A DNA stretch of 34,753 bases from Equibacterium sp963662035. Lineage in GTDB: Bacteria; Bacteroidota; Bacteroidia; Bacteroidales; UBA932. Made by a program: the position numbers and the translations under genes. Positions 26,367-34,351 of the stretch are shown in pieces (within the stretch, counting starts at the first letter, position 1; every line of letters begins with the position of its first letter). The stretch covers positions 1 through 34,753 of the forward strand of contig CAVLDO010000020.1 of NCBI GenBank assembly GCA_963662035.1. The letters run 5' to 3'. The notes under the pieces were generated by a model, which was given only the letters and a program-made list of their open reading frames with translations, was not told the origin of the DNA and ran no database searches.

Positions 26367-27709
26367 TGACTGTAAAAGACTTTCTCCACAACAAGTGGGT
26401 CAAGTTCGCCTTCTGGGGCATCTTGTATTGCCTATGGGTAATCTGGCTGCGCAGCTGGTGGTGGATTCTTGGCCTTGTTGTTGTTTTTGACCTCTGCGTC
26501 ACCCGGAAAGTCAACTGGACATTCTGGAAACCGAGGTATAAGGAGGGTAAGAAGCCCAATTTCCTGCTGGAGTGGCTCGATGCCATAATCTTTGCGGTGA
26601 TTGCGGTCACATTTATCAATACCTTCTTTTTCCAGTCGTTCAAGATACCCTCTTCGTCTATGGAGAACACCCTTATGACGGGTGACTACCTTTTCGTGGA
26701 CAAGATGCGATTCGGACCGCGGATGCCAGAAACGCCGCTCACGGTTCCCTTCACGCACAACACCTGGCTTGGCGGGCGCAAGTCCTACTCCGAGGCATTA
26801 AGGTGCTCTTACCGCCGTCTCAAACCTCTGGGGCGCGGCATCAGAAGGGGCGACTGTGTGGTGTTCAACTTTCCCCACGGCGACAGTGTGCTTGCGAAAG
26901 TGCCGGGCGAGGACTACTACGCACACGTACGCATAAACGGCAGGGAGTTCAGCGAACGGACATTCGGACCGGTGACGGTGCGCCCCGCCGACAAGGCAGA
27001 CCACTATGTGAAGCGTCTGGTGGGTATGCCGGGCGATTCGCTCAAGGTGGAGGGAGGCTTGGTCTACATCAACGGCGAGCAGCAGGAGGTCTATCCGGGG
27101 ATTCAGCTCACCTACAGGGTGACCACGGGGGGAACCCCCATCAGCCGTGTGGAGCTGGAGAGGCTCGGGGTGGACCCTTCGCAGATCTACTACGATGCCA
27201 CAATGCCCGGATATGCGGCGCTGCCGCTCACGGCGGAGGCTTTCAGAGAGGTTTCGAAGATGCCGAACGTGGTGGGCGCCACGGTCAATCTGGAGAGTTA
27301 TCCCGGGGAGTATCTCGACTCCTACAAGATGATTTTCCCCTTTGACGACCGGGGCTTTACCCGCGACAACTACGGTCCGCTGTGGATTCCCAAGCGGGGC
27401 GCCACGGTGACTTTGGGCGAAGACAACATAGCGCTCTACCGCAGAATCATCTCGGTGTACGAGCACAACAATTTTGAGGAGAAAGATGGCAAGTTCTTTA
27501 TCGACGGCAGAGAAATCACCGAGTACACCTTCAAGCAGGATTATTTCTTCATGATGGGTGACAATCGTCACAACTCTCTGGATTCGCGCTATTGGGGCTT
27601 TGTTCCGGAAGACCATATTGTGGGCACGCCCGCAGTGATTTGGATGAGCAAAGATGCCTCGGGCAAAGTGAGATGGCGCAGGTTCGGCAAGTTTGTGCTC
27701 AATGGATAA
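26366..27709 (+). CDS. lepB: Signal peptidase I, long Bacteroidota form
   Basis: 447 residues, about 120 more than E. coli LepB. It removes signal peptides from exported proteins at the periplasmic face of the inner membrane. Two membrane helices near 12-45 and a third at about 70-90 precede the catalytic region. Nucleophile Ser98 is in IPSSSMENTL, general base Lys216 in HYVKRLVGMPGD, and the conserved GDNRHNSLDSRYWGFVP box follows near 390. An insertion of about 130 residues (roughly 230-360) separates the last two boxes, as in other Bacteroidota homologues. The start is GTG overlapping the rplT stop by one base. It is the last gene of the thrS cluster; rpmB downstream has its own promoter. 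Confidence 0.95.
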   Translation: MTVKDFLHNKWVKFAFWGILYCLWVIWLRSWWWILGLVVVFDLCVTRKVNWTFWKPRYKEGKKPNFLLEWLDAIIFAVIAVTFINTFFFQSFKIPSSSMENTLMTGDYLFVDKMRFGPRMPETPLTVPFTHNTWLGGRKSYSEALRCSYRRLKPLGRGIRRGDCVVFNFPHGDSVLAKVPGEDYYAHVRINGREFSERTFGPVTVRPADKADHYVKRLVGMPGDSLKVEGGLVYINGEQQEVYPGIQLTYRVTTGGTPISRVELERLGVDPSQIYYDATMPGYAALPLTAEAFREVSKMPNVVGATVNLESYPGEYLDSYKMIFPFDDRGFTRDNYGPLWIPKRGATVTLGEDNIALYRRIISVYEHNNFEEKDGKFFIDGREITEYTFKQDYFFMMGDNRHNSLDSRYWGFVPEDHIVGTPAVIWMSKDASGKVRWRRFGKFVLNG

Positions 27710-27713
27710 AAAA

Positions 27714-27745
27714 TTTGCTTTTTTGATTTAAAATCAAGATATTTG
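27714..27745 (+). promoter_or_regulatory. rpmB-rpmG-DUF4295 promoter with a palindrome in the spacer
   Basis: TTTG (27714-27717), a 20-nt spacer, GATATTTG (27738-27745; seven of eight to TAnnTTTG). The spacer contains the palindrome TTGATTT-A-AAATCAA (27723-27737), which fills most of the interval between the two elements and could be an operator. The ATG is 40 bp downstream. Confidence 0.55.
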
Positions 27746-27785
27746 CACCCCCTTAAGCAGTAGAAAAATAGAAAAAATAGATATT

Positions 27786-28028
27786 ATGTCACGAGTTTGT
27801 CAGGTTACAGGAAAGAAGCGGATGATCGGAAACAACGTTTCCCACTCCCGCAGACGCACCAAACGCGAATTTGCCCCCAACCTCAAAACCAAGAAGTTCT
27901 GGTCTGAGGAAGAAGGCAGGTTCATCACATTGAAGGTCTCTTGCAACGGTATGAAGACCATCTACAAGAACGGTCTGGCCGAAACCCTCAAGAGGGCCGA
28001 GGCCAAGGGTTTGATTAAAATCGTTTAA
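27786..28028 (+). CDS. rpmB: 50S ribosomal protein L28
   Basis: 80 residues: SRVCQVTGKKRMIGNNVSHS at the start and LKVSCNGMKTIYKNG in the middle are family hallmarks. Full length. It has single cysteines instead of CxxC pairs, so it is the zinc-free form. It opens the rpmB-rpmG-DUF4295 cluster, with rpmG 11 bp downstream. Confidence 0.97.
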   Translation: MSRVCQVTGKKRMIGNNVSHSRRRTKREFAPNLKTKKFWSEEEGRFITLKVSCNGMKTIYKNGLAETLKRAEAKGLIKIV

Positions 28029-28039
28029 AAATCAGAGTT

Positions 28040-28222
28040 ATGGCAAAGAAAGGCAACAGAGTACAGGTCATTCTCGAGTGCACAGAGCAGAAGACCAGCG
28101 GCGTTCCCGGCATCTCCCGCTACGTCACTACCAAAAACAAGAAGAACACTCCCGACAAGCTCGAGCGTATGAAATACAATCCGTATCTGCGCAAGATGAC
28201 TCTTCACAAGGAGATCAAGTAA
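28040..28222 (+). CDS. rpmG: 50S ribosomal protein L33
   Basis: 60 residues beginning MAKKGNRVQVILECTEQK, with ISRYVTTKNKKNTPDKLE in the middle. Full length. Only one cysteine remains, so this is the zinc-independent (C-minus) type. It lies between rpmB and the DUF4295 gene and is co-transcribed with them. Confidence 0.97.
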   Translation: MAKKGNRVQVILECTEQKTSGVPGISRYVTTKNKKNTPDKLERMKYNPYLRKMTLHKEIK

Positions 28223-28248
28223 GTTAACAATTAAATCAGCACGATACT

Positions 28249-28416
28249 ATGGCAAAGAAGGCGGTCGCAACATTCTCCGGTGACAAATCCGCACAGAGAA
28301 ATGTCGTTAAATGCATCCGTATGGACAAGAACGGTCGTACAGGTTCCTACAGCTTTAAAGAGGAGCTCGTACCTTCCGAAAAAGTGAAAGAATTTTTTGC
28401 AAAGACCCAGAACTAG
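28249..28416 (+). CDS. DUF4295 small basic protein
   Basis: 55 residues, begin MAKKAVATFSGDKSAQRNVV and end VPSEKVKEFFAKTQN. It is basic at the N-terminus and found 26 bp after rpmG, before a strong terminator. The order rpmB-rpmG-DUF4295 is, as I recall, conserved across Bacteroidota, which together with size and charge suggests a ribosome-associated protein. A small extra ribosomal protein (called bL38) has been reported in a Bacteroidota ribosome structure; I cannot confirm from here that it is this family. It shares its MAKK start with L33 but I see no wider similarity. Confidence 0.85.
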   Translation: MAKKAVATFSGDKSAQRNVVKCIRMDKNGRTGSYSFKEELVPSEKVKEFFAKTQN

Positions 28417-28446
28417 TTCTTGGGCCGCAAAGGTAAGTATAGCGTA

Positions 28447-28483
28447 AGAGACGGAGCCCGAGGCTTCGTCTCTTGCTTGTTTT
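28447..28483 (+). terminator. Terminator after the rpmB-rpmG-DUF4295 cluster
   Basis: AGAGACGGAGCC (28447-28458), loop CGA, GGCTTCGTCTCT (28462-28473): twelve pairs with one G-U. A T-rich stretch (TGCTTGTTTT) follows. It lies 30 bp after the DUF4295 stop and 17 bp before the next ATG. Confidence 0.8.
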
Positions 28484-28499
28484 AAGAAGCTCTTCAGAT

Positions 28500-29264
28500 A
28501 TGGCGACATTTCTTTGGGACGATGTAGTATTCGGCCCTATCCACAGCCGCAGAGTGGGACGCTCTCTGGGGATAAATCTGCTTCCCCAGCAGGCCAAGGT
28601 GTGCTCGTTCGACTGTGTCTATTGCGAGTGCGGCGGCCTTCTGCGAGGGGCGTCGGCGCATCCGCTGCCCACGCTTGATAGGGTGAAGGAGGCCATAGAG
28701 GGCAAATTCGCCGCTCTGGCCGAGGCGGGGGAGGGGGTTGACTCCATTTCTTTCACAGGCAACGGCGAACCCACGCTGCACCCCGATTTTGCGGCGATAA
28801 TCGACCTTACGCTCAGCGGCCGCGACCGCTGGTTCCCCGCGGCGGTGGTGAGTGTCTTTTCCAACGCCACCCGCATTGACCGCCCCGATGTGGCGGCGGC
28901 CCTGCACAAGGTGGACAACCCGATACTCAAAATTGACTGCGCCCTGCAGCCCCTGGCGCAGATAATGAACCGCCCCTCACCCGGCTACAGCGTGGAGCGC
29001 ACGGTGGAGAGGCTCATAGGCTTCGGCCACGACTTTGTGATGCAGACTATGCTGGTGACAGGCTCCGTGGTGGACAACACCACCCCGGAGGCGCTGCAGG
29101 CCTGGTACGATGTGGTGCGCCGCACCGCCCCCCGCGAGATTATGCTTTACAGCGTGGAGCGCGACACTCCGGTGGAGGGCATCTGCAGGGTGGGGGAAGA
29201 GAAGCTGCGCGAGGCGGCCGCTCCCCTCATCGCAGAGGGATTTAATGTCAAAATAAACGCGTAG
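28500..29264 (+). CDS. Radical SAM protein (COG0731-like)
   Basis: 254 residues from ATG 28500; an in-frame TTG 27 bp earlier would start inside the terminator stem. The [4Fe-4S]-SAM motif is Cys35-x3-Cys39-x2-Cys42 (CSFDCVYC). SFTGNGEPTLHPDF is the SAM-binding GGE-type motif, and SRRVGRSLGINLLP is the N-terminal signature of this group. The group is related to TYW1-like tRNA wyosine enzymes, but bacterial members have no confirmed reaction that I know of. There is no SPASM or other extra domain. It sits between a ribosomal cluster and ftsY, which is suggestive of an RNA or translation role but not proof. Confidence 0.88.
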   Translation: MATFLWDDVVFGPIHSRRVGRSLGINLLPQQAKVCSFDCVYCECGGLLRGASAHPLPTLDRVKEAIEGKFAALAEAGEGVDSISFTGNGEPTLHPDFAAIIDLTLSGRDRWFPAAVVSVFSNATRIDRPDVAAALHKVDNPILKIDCALQPLAQIMNRPSPGYSVERTVERLIGFGHDFVMQTMLVTGSVVDNTTPEALQAWYDVVRRTAPREIMLYSVERDTPVEGICRVGEEKLREAAAPLIAEGFNVKINA

Positions 29265-29270
29265 CCAATA

Positions 29271-29278
29271 TATTTTTG
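29271..29278 (+). promoter_or_regulatory. Possible ftsY -7 element
   Basis: TATTTTTG exactly matches TAnnTTTG, 15 bp before the ftsY ATG; no TTTG at -33. It is followed by TAAATTCGCGC, the same string that follows the ackA candidate. Confidence 0.4.
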
Positions 29279-29292
29279 TAAATTCGCGCCCG

Positions 29293-30255
29293 ATGGGACT
29301 TTTCTTTAAAAAACGCAATACCGACCCCGAGGCAAAGGCCAGGGAGAGGGAGGCTCTCTCCGCCGGATTGGGCAAGACCAAGCAGTCGCTTCTTTCCAAG
29401 CTGCAATATGCGGTGATGGGCAAGAGCGTGGTGGACGACGAGGCGCTGGACTCCATAGAGGAGGCGCTCATAGCCTCCGACGTGGGGGTTGACACCACTG
29501 TAAAAATCATCGAACGTCTGGAAAACCGTGTCAAGCGGGACAAGTATCTCAACACCGCCGATCTGAACCGCATTCTGTGCGAAGAGATAGAGGCGCTGAT
29601 TGCCGGCGACGGGGTGGATCAGGAGCCCTTTGACTTCTCAAAGAAGCCCTATGTGATTATGGTGGTTGGGGTCAACGGCGTGGGCAAGACCACCACGATA
29701 GGCAAGCTGGCGGCCCAGCTGGCAGGTGAGGGCAAAAAGGTGGTGCTGGGCGCCGCCGACACTTTCCGCGCCGCAGCGGTGGAGCAGCTGAGCATCTGGT
29801 CACAAAGGGCCGGTGTGGACATAGTCAGGCAGGAGATGGGCAGCGACCCCGCCTCGGTGGCATACGACAGCGTGCGCAGCGCGGTGGCCAAAGATGCCGA
29901 CGTGGTGATTGTGGACACCGCCGGCCGCCTGCACACCAAGGTCAACCTGATGAACGAGCTCACCAAAATCCGCAACGTGATGCGCAAGGTGGTGCCCGAC
30001 GCCCCGCACGAGGTGCTGCTGGTGATCGACGGCTCCACCGGGCAGAACGGCTTTGTGCAGGCCCGCGAGTTCACCAAGGCGACAGATGTTACGGCCCTTG
30101 CGGTGACCAAGCTCGACGGCACCGCCAAAGGGGGCGTGGTGATAGGCATCAGCGACCAGTTCAAAATCCCCGTCAAGTTTATCGGGGTGGGGGAGAAAAT
30201 CGAAGATCTCCGCCTCTTCAACAAGAAAGATTACGTAGAATCACTGTTTAAATAG
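29293..30255 (+). CDS. ftsY: Signal recognition particle receptor FtsY
   Basis: 320 residues. This GTPase docks SRP-bound ribosomes at the membrane for co-translational insertion. It has the NG core with a short N-terminal region and no long acidic A-domain. G1 is GVNGVGKTT at 126-134; ADTFRAAAVEQL, VDTAGRLHTKVNLMNEL, TKLDGTAKGG and GVGEKIEDL follow in order, and the protein ends LFNKKDYVESLFK. pheT starts 7 bp after its stop, so the two are likely co-transcribed. Confidence 0.97.
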   Translation: MGLFFKKRNTDPEAKAREREALSAGLGKTKQSLLSKLQYAVMGKSVVDDEALDSIEEALIASDVGVDTTVKIIERLENRVKRDKYLNTADLNRILCEEIEALIAGDGVDQEPFDFSKKPYVIMVVGVNGVGKTTTIGKLAAQLAGEGKKVVLGAADTFRAAAVEQLSIWSQRAGVDIVRQEMGSDPASVAYDSVRSAVAKDADVVIVDTAGRLHTKVNLMNELTKIRNVMRKVVPDAPHEVLLVIDGSTGQNGFVQAREFTKATDVTALAVTKLDGTAKGGVVIGISDQFKIPVKFIGVGEKIEDLRLFNKKDYVESLFK

Positions 30256-30261
30256 AGACTT

Positions 30262-32721
30262 ATGACTATTTCGTATAATTGGCTTAAAGATTACCTCAAG
30301 TTTGACCTGACGCCCGAGAAGGTGTCGGAGGTTCTGACCTCCACCGGCCTTGAGGTTGAGCACGTGGAGACCGTGGAGCAGATTCCGGGCGGTCTTGCGG
30401 GTGTGGTGGTGGCCGAGGTGCTGGAGTGCGTGGAGCATCCCGACAGCGACCATCTGCACATCACCAAGCTCAATATCGGCTCCGGAGAGCCGCTGCAGGT
30501 TGTCTGCGGCGCCCCTAATGTAGCGGCAGGACAGAAGGTGCTGCTGGCTACGGTCGGCACCAGGCTGGTCTCCGTCAGCGGAGAGGAACTCAAACTCAAG
30601 AAGTCCAAAATCCGCGGCGTGGAGAGTTTTGGAATGATTTGCGCAGAGGACGAGCTGGGCATCGGCGAGAGCCACGACGGCATTATGGTGCTGGACCCCG
30701 CCGCAGTGCCCGGTACGGCGGCAAAGGATTACCTGCATTTGAGCAGCGACACCGTGTATGAAATAGGTCTCACCCCCAACCGCATCGACGGCGCCTGCCA
30801 CATCGGAGTGGCGCGCGACCTCTACGCCTGGTGCCGCCTTAACGGTGTGGATGTGGAGTGGACGCTACCGCAGCCCACGATCTCCCTCAAGGGGGAGGGG
30901 AGCGCGGTGCCGGTGGAGGTGATTGCAAAGGAAGACGCCCCCCGCTATATCGGCATTACTTTCAAGAATGTCAAGGTGGGCCCTTCGCCCGAATGGCTGC
31001 GCACACGCCTTTCGGCCGTGGGTCAGCGGCCCATCAACAATGTGGTGGACATTACAAACTTCATCCTGAACGAGTATTGCCAGCCGCTGCATGTCTTTGA
31101 CCTCAAGAGAATCGAGGGCGGCCGCGTGATTGTGCGCAATGCGGCACAAGGGGAGAAGCTGGTGACACTGGACGGCGTGGAGCGCACCCTCTGCTCCAGC
31201 GACCTGGTGATTGCCGACAGCCGCGAGCCGATGTGCGTGGCGGGCGTGTTCGGCGGCGAGAAGTCGGGCGTGAGCGAGGAGACCACCGATGTCTTTATGG
31301 AGATTGCATATTTCAACCCCGTAACCATCCGCAAGACCAGCAAGAGGCTCGGGCTCAAGACCGACGCGTCGTTCCGCTACGAGCGCGGCATAGACCCTAT
31401 GAACACCATGGTTGTGGCGCGCCGCGCGGCTCAGCTGATGGTTGAATTGTCAGGCGCAGAAATCGTGGGCGAACCCCAGGAGTTCTGCGGCAGGGAGTTC
31501 CGCCGCGCCGAGGTGGACCTTAATTATGGACGGATGTTCTCTCTGATGGGCAAAAATATCGGAGAGTCCACCGTAAAGGAGATACTCTCCTATCTGGACT
31601 ACACTATTCTGAGTGAAGACGCCGCCGGCTGCCGCGTGAGCGTCCCCGCCTGTTATGTGGATGTAACCCGCGAGGCGGATGTGGTGGAAGAGGTGCTGCG
31701 CATCTACGGCTACAACAACATCGAACTCCCCTCCGGAATGAAGGCGAGCATACAGCCCACGCCCCATCCCGACCCGGAAGCTATCCGCAAGCAGGTGAGC
31801 GACCTGCTCTCCGACCGCGGCTTCTATGAGATTATGAACAACTCGCTCACCAAGAGCTCCATATACGACAAGCTCACGACCTTCCCGGCGGAGAAATGCG
31901 TGCGTCTGCTGAACCCGCTCAGTTCCGATCTGGACTGTATGCGCCAGAGCCTGATCCCCGCCGCACTGGAGACTGTATCATACAATATCAAGCACCAGAA
32001 CCACGTGCTGCGCCTCTACGAGATAGGCAATGTATACAGCTACTGTGCAAAGGCCGAAGATCCTATGAGCGGGGCTGATCTGGCAAATTACGGCGAGGAG
32101 CTCAAGCTCTCGCTGGCGGTCAGCGCCCCTGCGGTAAAGGCGTGGAACAGCCAGATAGGGGCGGGCTCATATTTCGAGCTCAAGGGCTATCTGGAGCTGC
32201 TGGTAAGGCGCTTTGGTATGAATCTCTACGATTTTGAAGCCGGTGATGCCCCCTGCGACATATTCTGCGAAGGTCAGAGCTACTCTTTGCAGGGCAAACA
32301 GTTTGCCGTGATGGGCAGCGTGGCTCCCCAGCTGCTCAAGATGTTCGACATCAAGCAGCCGGTGTTCGTGGCGGAGATTTCGTGGCCCGTTCTGATGCAG
32401 ATTGTGCGTCGCGACAAGGTCAAATACCGCGAGCTGCCCAAGTATCCCGAGGTCAAGCGCGACCTGGCTCTGCTGCTCGATGAGAAGGTTACCTTTGCCG
32501 AGATACGCCGCGCCGCCATCGCCACGGAAAAGGCGATGCTCAAGAGCGTGACCCTGTTTGACGTTTACCGCGGGATCAAGATTCCGGCCGACAAAAAGCA
32601 GTATGCCCTGAGCTTTGTGCTGCAAAGCAGCGAGCAGACTCTCACCGACGAGGCGGTGGAACGCATAATGGGCAAGCTGCTCAAGACTTTCGAGAGCAAG
32701 TTCGGCGCTGCCTTGAGGTAA
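30262..32721 (+). CDS. pheT: Phenylalanyl-tRNA synthetase beta subunit
   Basis: 819 residues, full length. Domains in order: an EMAP-like tRNA-binding domain (about 40-150; HPDSDHLHITKLNIG and VCGAPNVAAGQKV), B3/B4 editing domain (about 210-400), B5 (about 410-480), a catalytic-like core and the C-terminal FDX-ACB domain (about 725-819, YPEVKRDLALLLD). The beta subunit edits Tyr-tRNA-Phe and binds the tRNA; the catalytic alpha subunit (pheS) is not adjacent, whereas many bacteria have pheST together. The 3' end overlaps the convergent lnt gene by 41 bp, and its terminator lies inside lnt. Confidence 0.98.
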   Translation: MTISYNWLKDYLKFDLTPEKVSEVLTSTGLEVEHVETVEQIPGGLAGVVVAEVLECVEHPDSDHLHITKLNIGSGEPLQVVCGAPNVAAGQKVLLATVGTRLVSVSGEELKLKKSKIRGVESFGMICAEDELGIGESHDGIMVLDPAAVPGTAAKDYLHLSSDTVYEIGLTPNRIDGACHIGVARDLYAWCRLNGVDVEWTLPQPTISLKGEGSAVPVEVIAKEDAPRYIGITFKNVKVGPSPEWLRTRLSAVGQRPINNVVDITNFILNEYCQPLHVFDLKRIEGGRVIVRNAAQGEKLVTLDGVERTLCSSDLVIADSREPMCVAGVFGGEKSGVSEETTDVFMEIAYFNPVTIRKTSKRLGLKTDASFRYERGIDPMNTMVVARRAAQLMVELSGAEIVGEPQEFCGREFRRAEVDLNYGRMFSLMGKNIGESTVKEILSYLDYTILSEDAAGCRVSVPACYVDVTREADVVEEVLRIYGYNNIELPSGMKASIQPTPHPDPEAIRKQVSDLLSDRGFYEIMNNSLTKSSIYDKLTTFPAEKCVRLLNPLSSDLDCMRQSLIPAALETVSYNIKHQNHVLRLYEIGNVYSYCAKAEDPMSGADLANYGEELKLSLAVSAPAVKAWNSQIGAGSYFELKGYLELLVRRFGMNLYDFEAGDAPCDIFCEGQSYSLQGKQFAVMGSVAPQLLKMFDIKQPVFVAEISWPVLMQIVRRDKVKYRELPKYPEVKRDLALLLDEKVTFAEIRRAAIATEKAMLKSVTLFDVYRGIKIPADKKQYALSFVLQSSEQTLTDEAVERIMGKLLKTFESKFGAALR

Positions 32722-34291
32722 AGCGCCGCACGCAGAGCGCCGCTGCAAGCGCCACGAATACAAAACAGCATATACGACCTGTTATATCGCCATACACGGT
32801 ATAACAGGTTTTTTCACTGTTGAGGTTCACCGTGCCGCGAATTGCGGTGGGAGTCCACCAGGGGGTGCGCTGCAGCACGTCGCCGCGCTGGTTTATGAAG
32901 CCCGAGATGCCGGTGTTGGCCACGTGCACGATGTCGCGCCGCGTCTCTATGGCGCGCAGGCGGGCATAGCGGAAATGCTGGCGGTAGCCGGGGGTGTCGC
33001 CCCACCAGCCGTCGTTGGTTATCACCGTCAGAAAGTCGGCCCCGTAGAGGGCGGTCTTGCGCATATACTCCCCGTAGATCGATTCGTAGCAGATCATCGC
33101 ACCTATCTTTTCGGGATCTTTGCCGCAGAGGTTGTTGACATCTTCACTAATGCCGTAGCTGCTCATAGAGCCGCCGAAAAACTCGAATACCTTGCCCAGA
33201 AAGCTCAGATAGCGCTGGTAGGGGAGAATCTCCACTGCCGGCACAAGTTTGGATTTGTGGTAGTAGCTTCGCAGCCCCAGGGTGTCCACCATCATCGCGG
33301 TGTTGTACGACACATACCACTGCCGGCCCAGCGGCGAGGCGTTGTAGGGGGCCTGCGCGCGGGTGGGGAAGAGCCGGTAGGTTATCGCCCCCAGCACGAA
33401 GCTGGCGCCGGGATGCCCCTCCAAATAGCGCTGCACGGCGGTGAATGTCACATTCTTTTCCGGGCGGTCAAGGTCAAATTGGTAGGTGTAGGTTTCCGGA
33501 GTTATCACATATCGGGTCGCGGGGGTAATCACCGAATCCACAAGGGAGAGCATCCGCTCGTCCTGCACCTGCTGGCTCAGGCCGCCGTGCTTCTCGGTGT
33601 AGGCGTTTATGTTGGGCTGCACCGCCACAACCTCCACGGGGTTGCAGGTTTCGCTGTAGTTGCAGTATATGGCAAGCGAAGATGCAATGGGGGCGGCAAT
33701 CAGCAGTATCGTGGCAGAAATGGCCGTGATCGTGCGGCGCATAGCGAGATGGTCTTGGCAGCGCCCGCGCAGCTTAAGCGTTTCGTAAACGGCGATATTG
33801 GTGAGCCAAATCCACAGCGAGCCGCCCAAAAAGCCGGTGTATTCATACCACTGCACCAGGCGCGGGCAGGTGGCGAAACTGTTGCCCAGAATTAGCCAGG
33901 GCCACGAAATCTCGATGTTCTGGTAAACCTTCTCCCACGCTATCCAGCCCGCAACCAGCAGCAGATAGCCCACCTTGGCCCCGAAGTGTTTGCGGCAGAG
34001 CAGATAGAGCATAAATATCGCATACATCTGCAGGGCGTTCAGCCCTATGGCGGCTATAGCCCCCGGCACTGATATCCAGTTTATCCAGAATGTCGTGGCC
34101 AGATTCAGCAGCATAAATGCAAGATATACCTTCCACCCCTTGCGGCGCACCTGCCCCGAGGCGCAGCGGTCGGCGAATATCAGCAGGGGGATGAATGCAA
34201 AAAGGGCCACCCAACCGCATCCGGGCACAAGAAAGGGGATGGATGCAAGTATGGCAAACAGCAGTATCAGATGCCAGTCGTTTATTTTCAT
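32681..34291 (-). CDS. lnt: Apolipoprotein N-acyltransferase
   Basis: 536 residues. It adds the third acyl chain to the N-terminal cysteine of lipoproteins at the periplasmic side of the inner membrane. Six or so N-terminal helices (to about residue 210) lead into a nitrilase domain. The triad is Glu266 (ITPETYTYQF), Lys348 (HKSKLVP) and Cys401 (MICYESIYGEYMR); NDGWWGDTPGYRQH is also typical. One more hydrophobic helix is near 505-521, followed by a basic tail (RRFTSRQRRTCSRKS). Its stop lies 41 bp inside the 3' end of convergent pheT. The ATG at 34291 is only four bases past an exact -7 element, so the transcript may be leaderless. Confidence 0.96.
   Translation of the reverse strand: MKINDWHLILLFAILASIPFLVPGCGWVALFAFIPLLIFADRCASGQVRRKGWKVYLAFMLLNLATTFWINWISVPGAIAAIGLNALQMYAIFMLYLLCRKHFGAKVGYLLLVAGWIAWEKVYQNIEISWPWLILGNSFATCPRLVQWYEYTGFLGGSLWIWLTNIAVYETLKLRGRCQDHLAMRRTITAISATILLIAAPIASSLAIYCNYSETCNPVEVVAVQPNINAYTEKHGGLSQQVQDERMLSLVDSVITPATRYVITPETYTYQFDLDRPEKNVTFTAVQRYLEGHPGASFVLGAITYRLFPTRAQAPYNASPLGRQWYVSYNTAMMVDTLGLRSYYHKSKLVPAVEILPYQRYLSFLGKVFEFFGGSMSSYGISEDVNNLCGKDPEKIGAMICYESIYGEYMRKTALYGADFLTVITNDGWWGDTPGYRQHFRYARLRAIETRRDIVHVANTGISGFINQRGDVLQRTPWWTPTAIRGTVNLNSEKTCYTVYGDITGRICCFVFVALAAALCVRRFTSRQRRTCSRKS
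32777..32814 (+). terminator. pheT terminator, embedded in lnt coding sequence
   Basis: ACCTGTTATA (32777-32786), a 13-base loop, TATAACAGGT (32800-32809), then six Ts (32809-32814). It is 56 bp after the pheT stop and lies in the antisense of lnt codons for KTCYTVYGDITG. Confidence 0.75.
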
Positions 34292-34295
34292 AACC

Positions 34296-34328
34296 CAAAT
34301 GTAGCGAGTTTAAAGATTTTTTTGCAAA
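34296..34328 (-). promoter_or_regulatory. lnt promoter (Bacteroidota type)
   Basis: On the minus strand TTTG (34328-34325), a 21-nt spacer, TACATTTG (34303-34296): both elements exact. Only GGTT separates the -7 box from the ATG, implying a leader of zero to a few bases. Confidence 0.7.
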
Positions 34329-34333
34329 CTTTG
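34326..34333 (+). promoter_or_regulatory. Possible ssrA -7 element
   Basis: AAACTTTG matches TAnnTTTG at seven of eight, 18 bp before the mature tmRNA 5' end, leaving a short precursor for RNase P to remove. It overlaps the -33 box of lnt on the other strand. No TTTG at the -33 distance. Confidence 0.35.
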
Positions 34334-34351
34334 CAGTCTTAATGAAGAATC

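Noticed and set aside
28473..28499. TTG start at 28473 for the radical SAM gene
   Set aside because: It falls within the terminator hairpin region; ATG 28500 gives the family's usual MATFL-like start.
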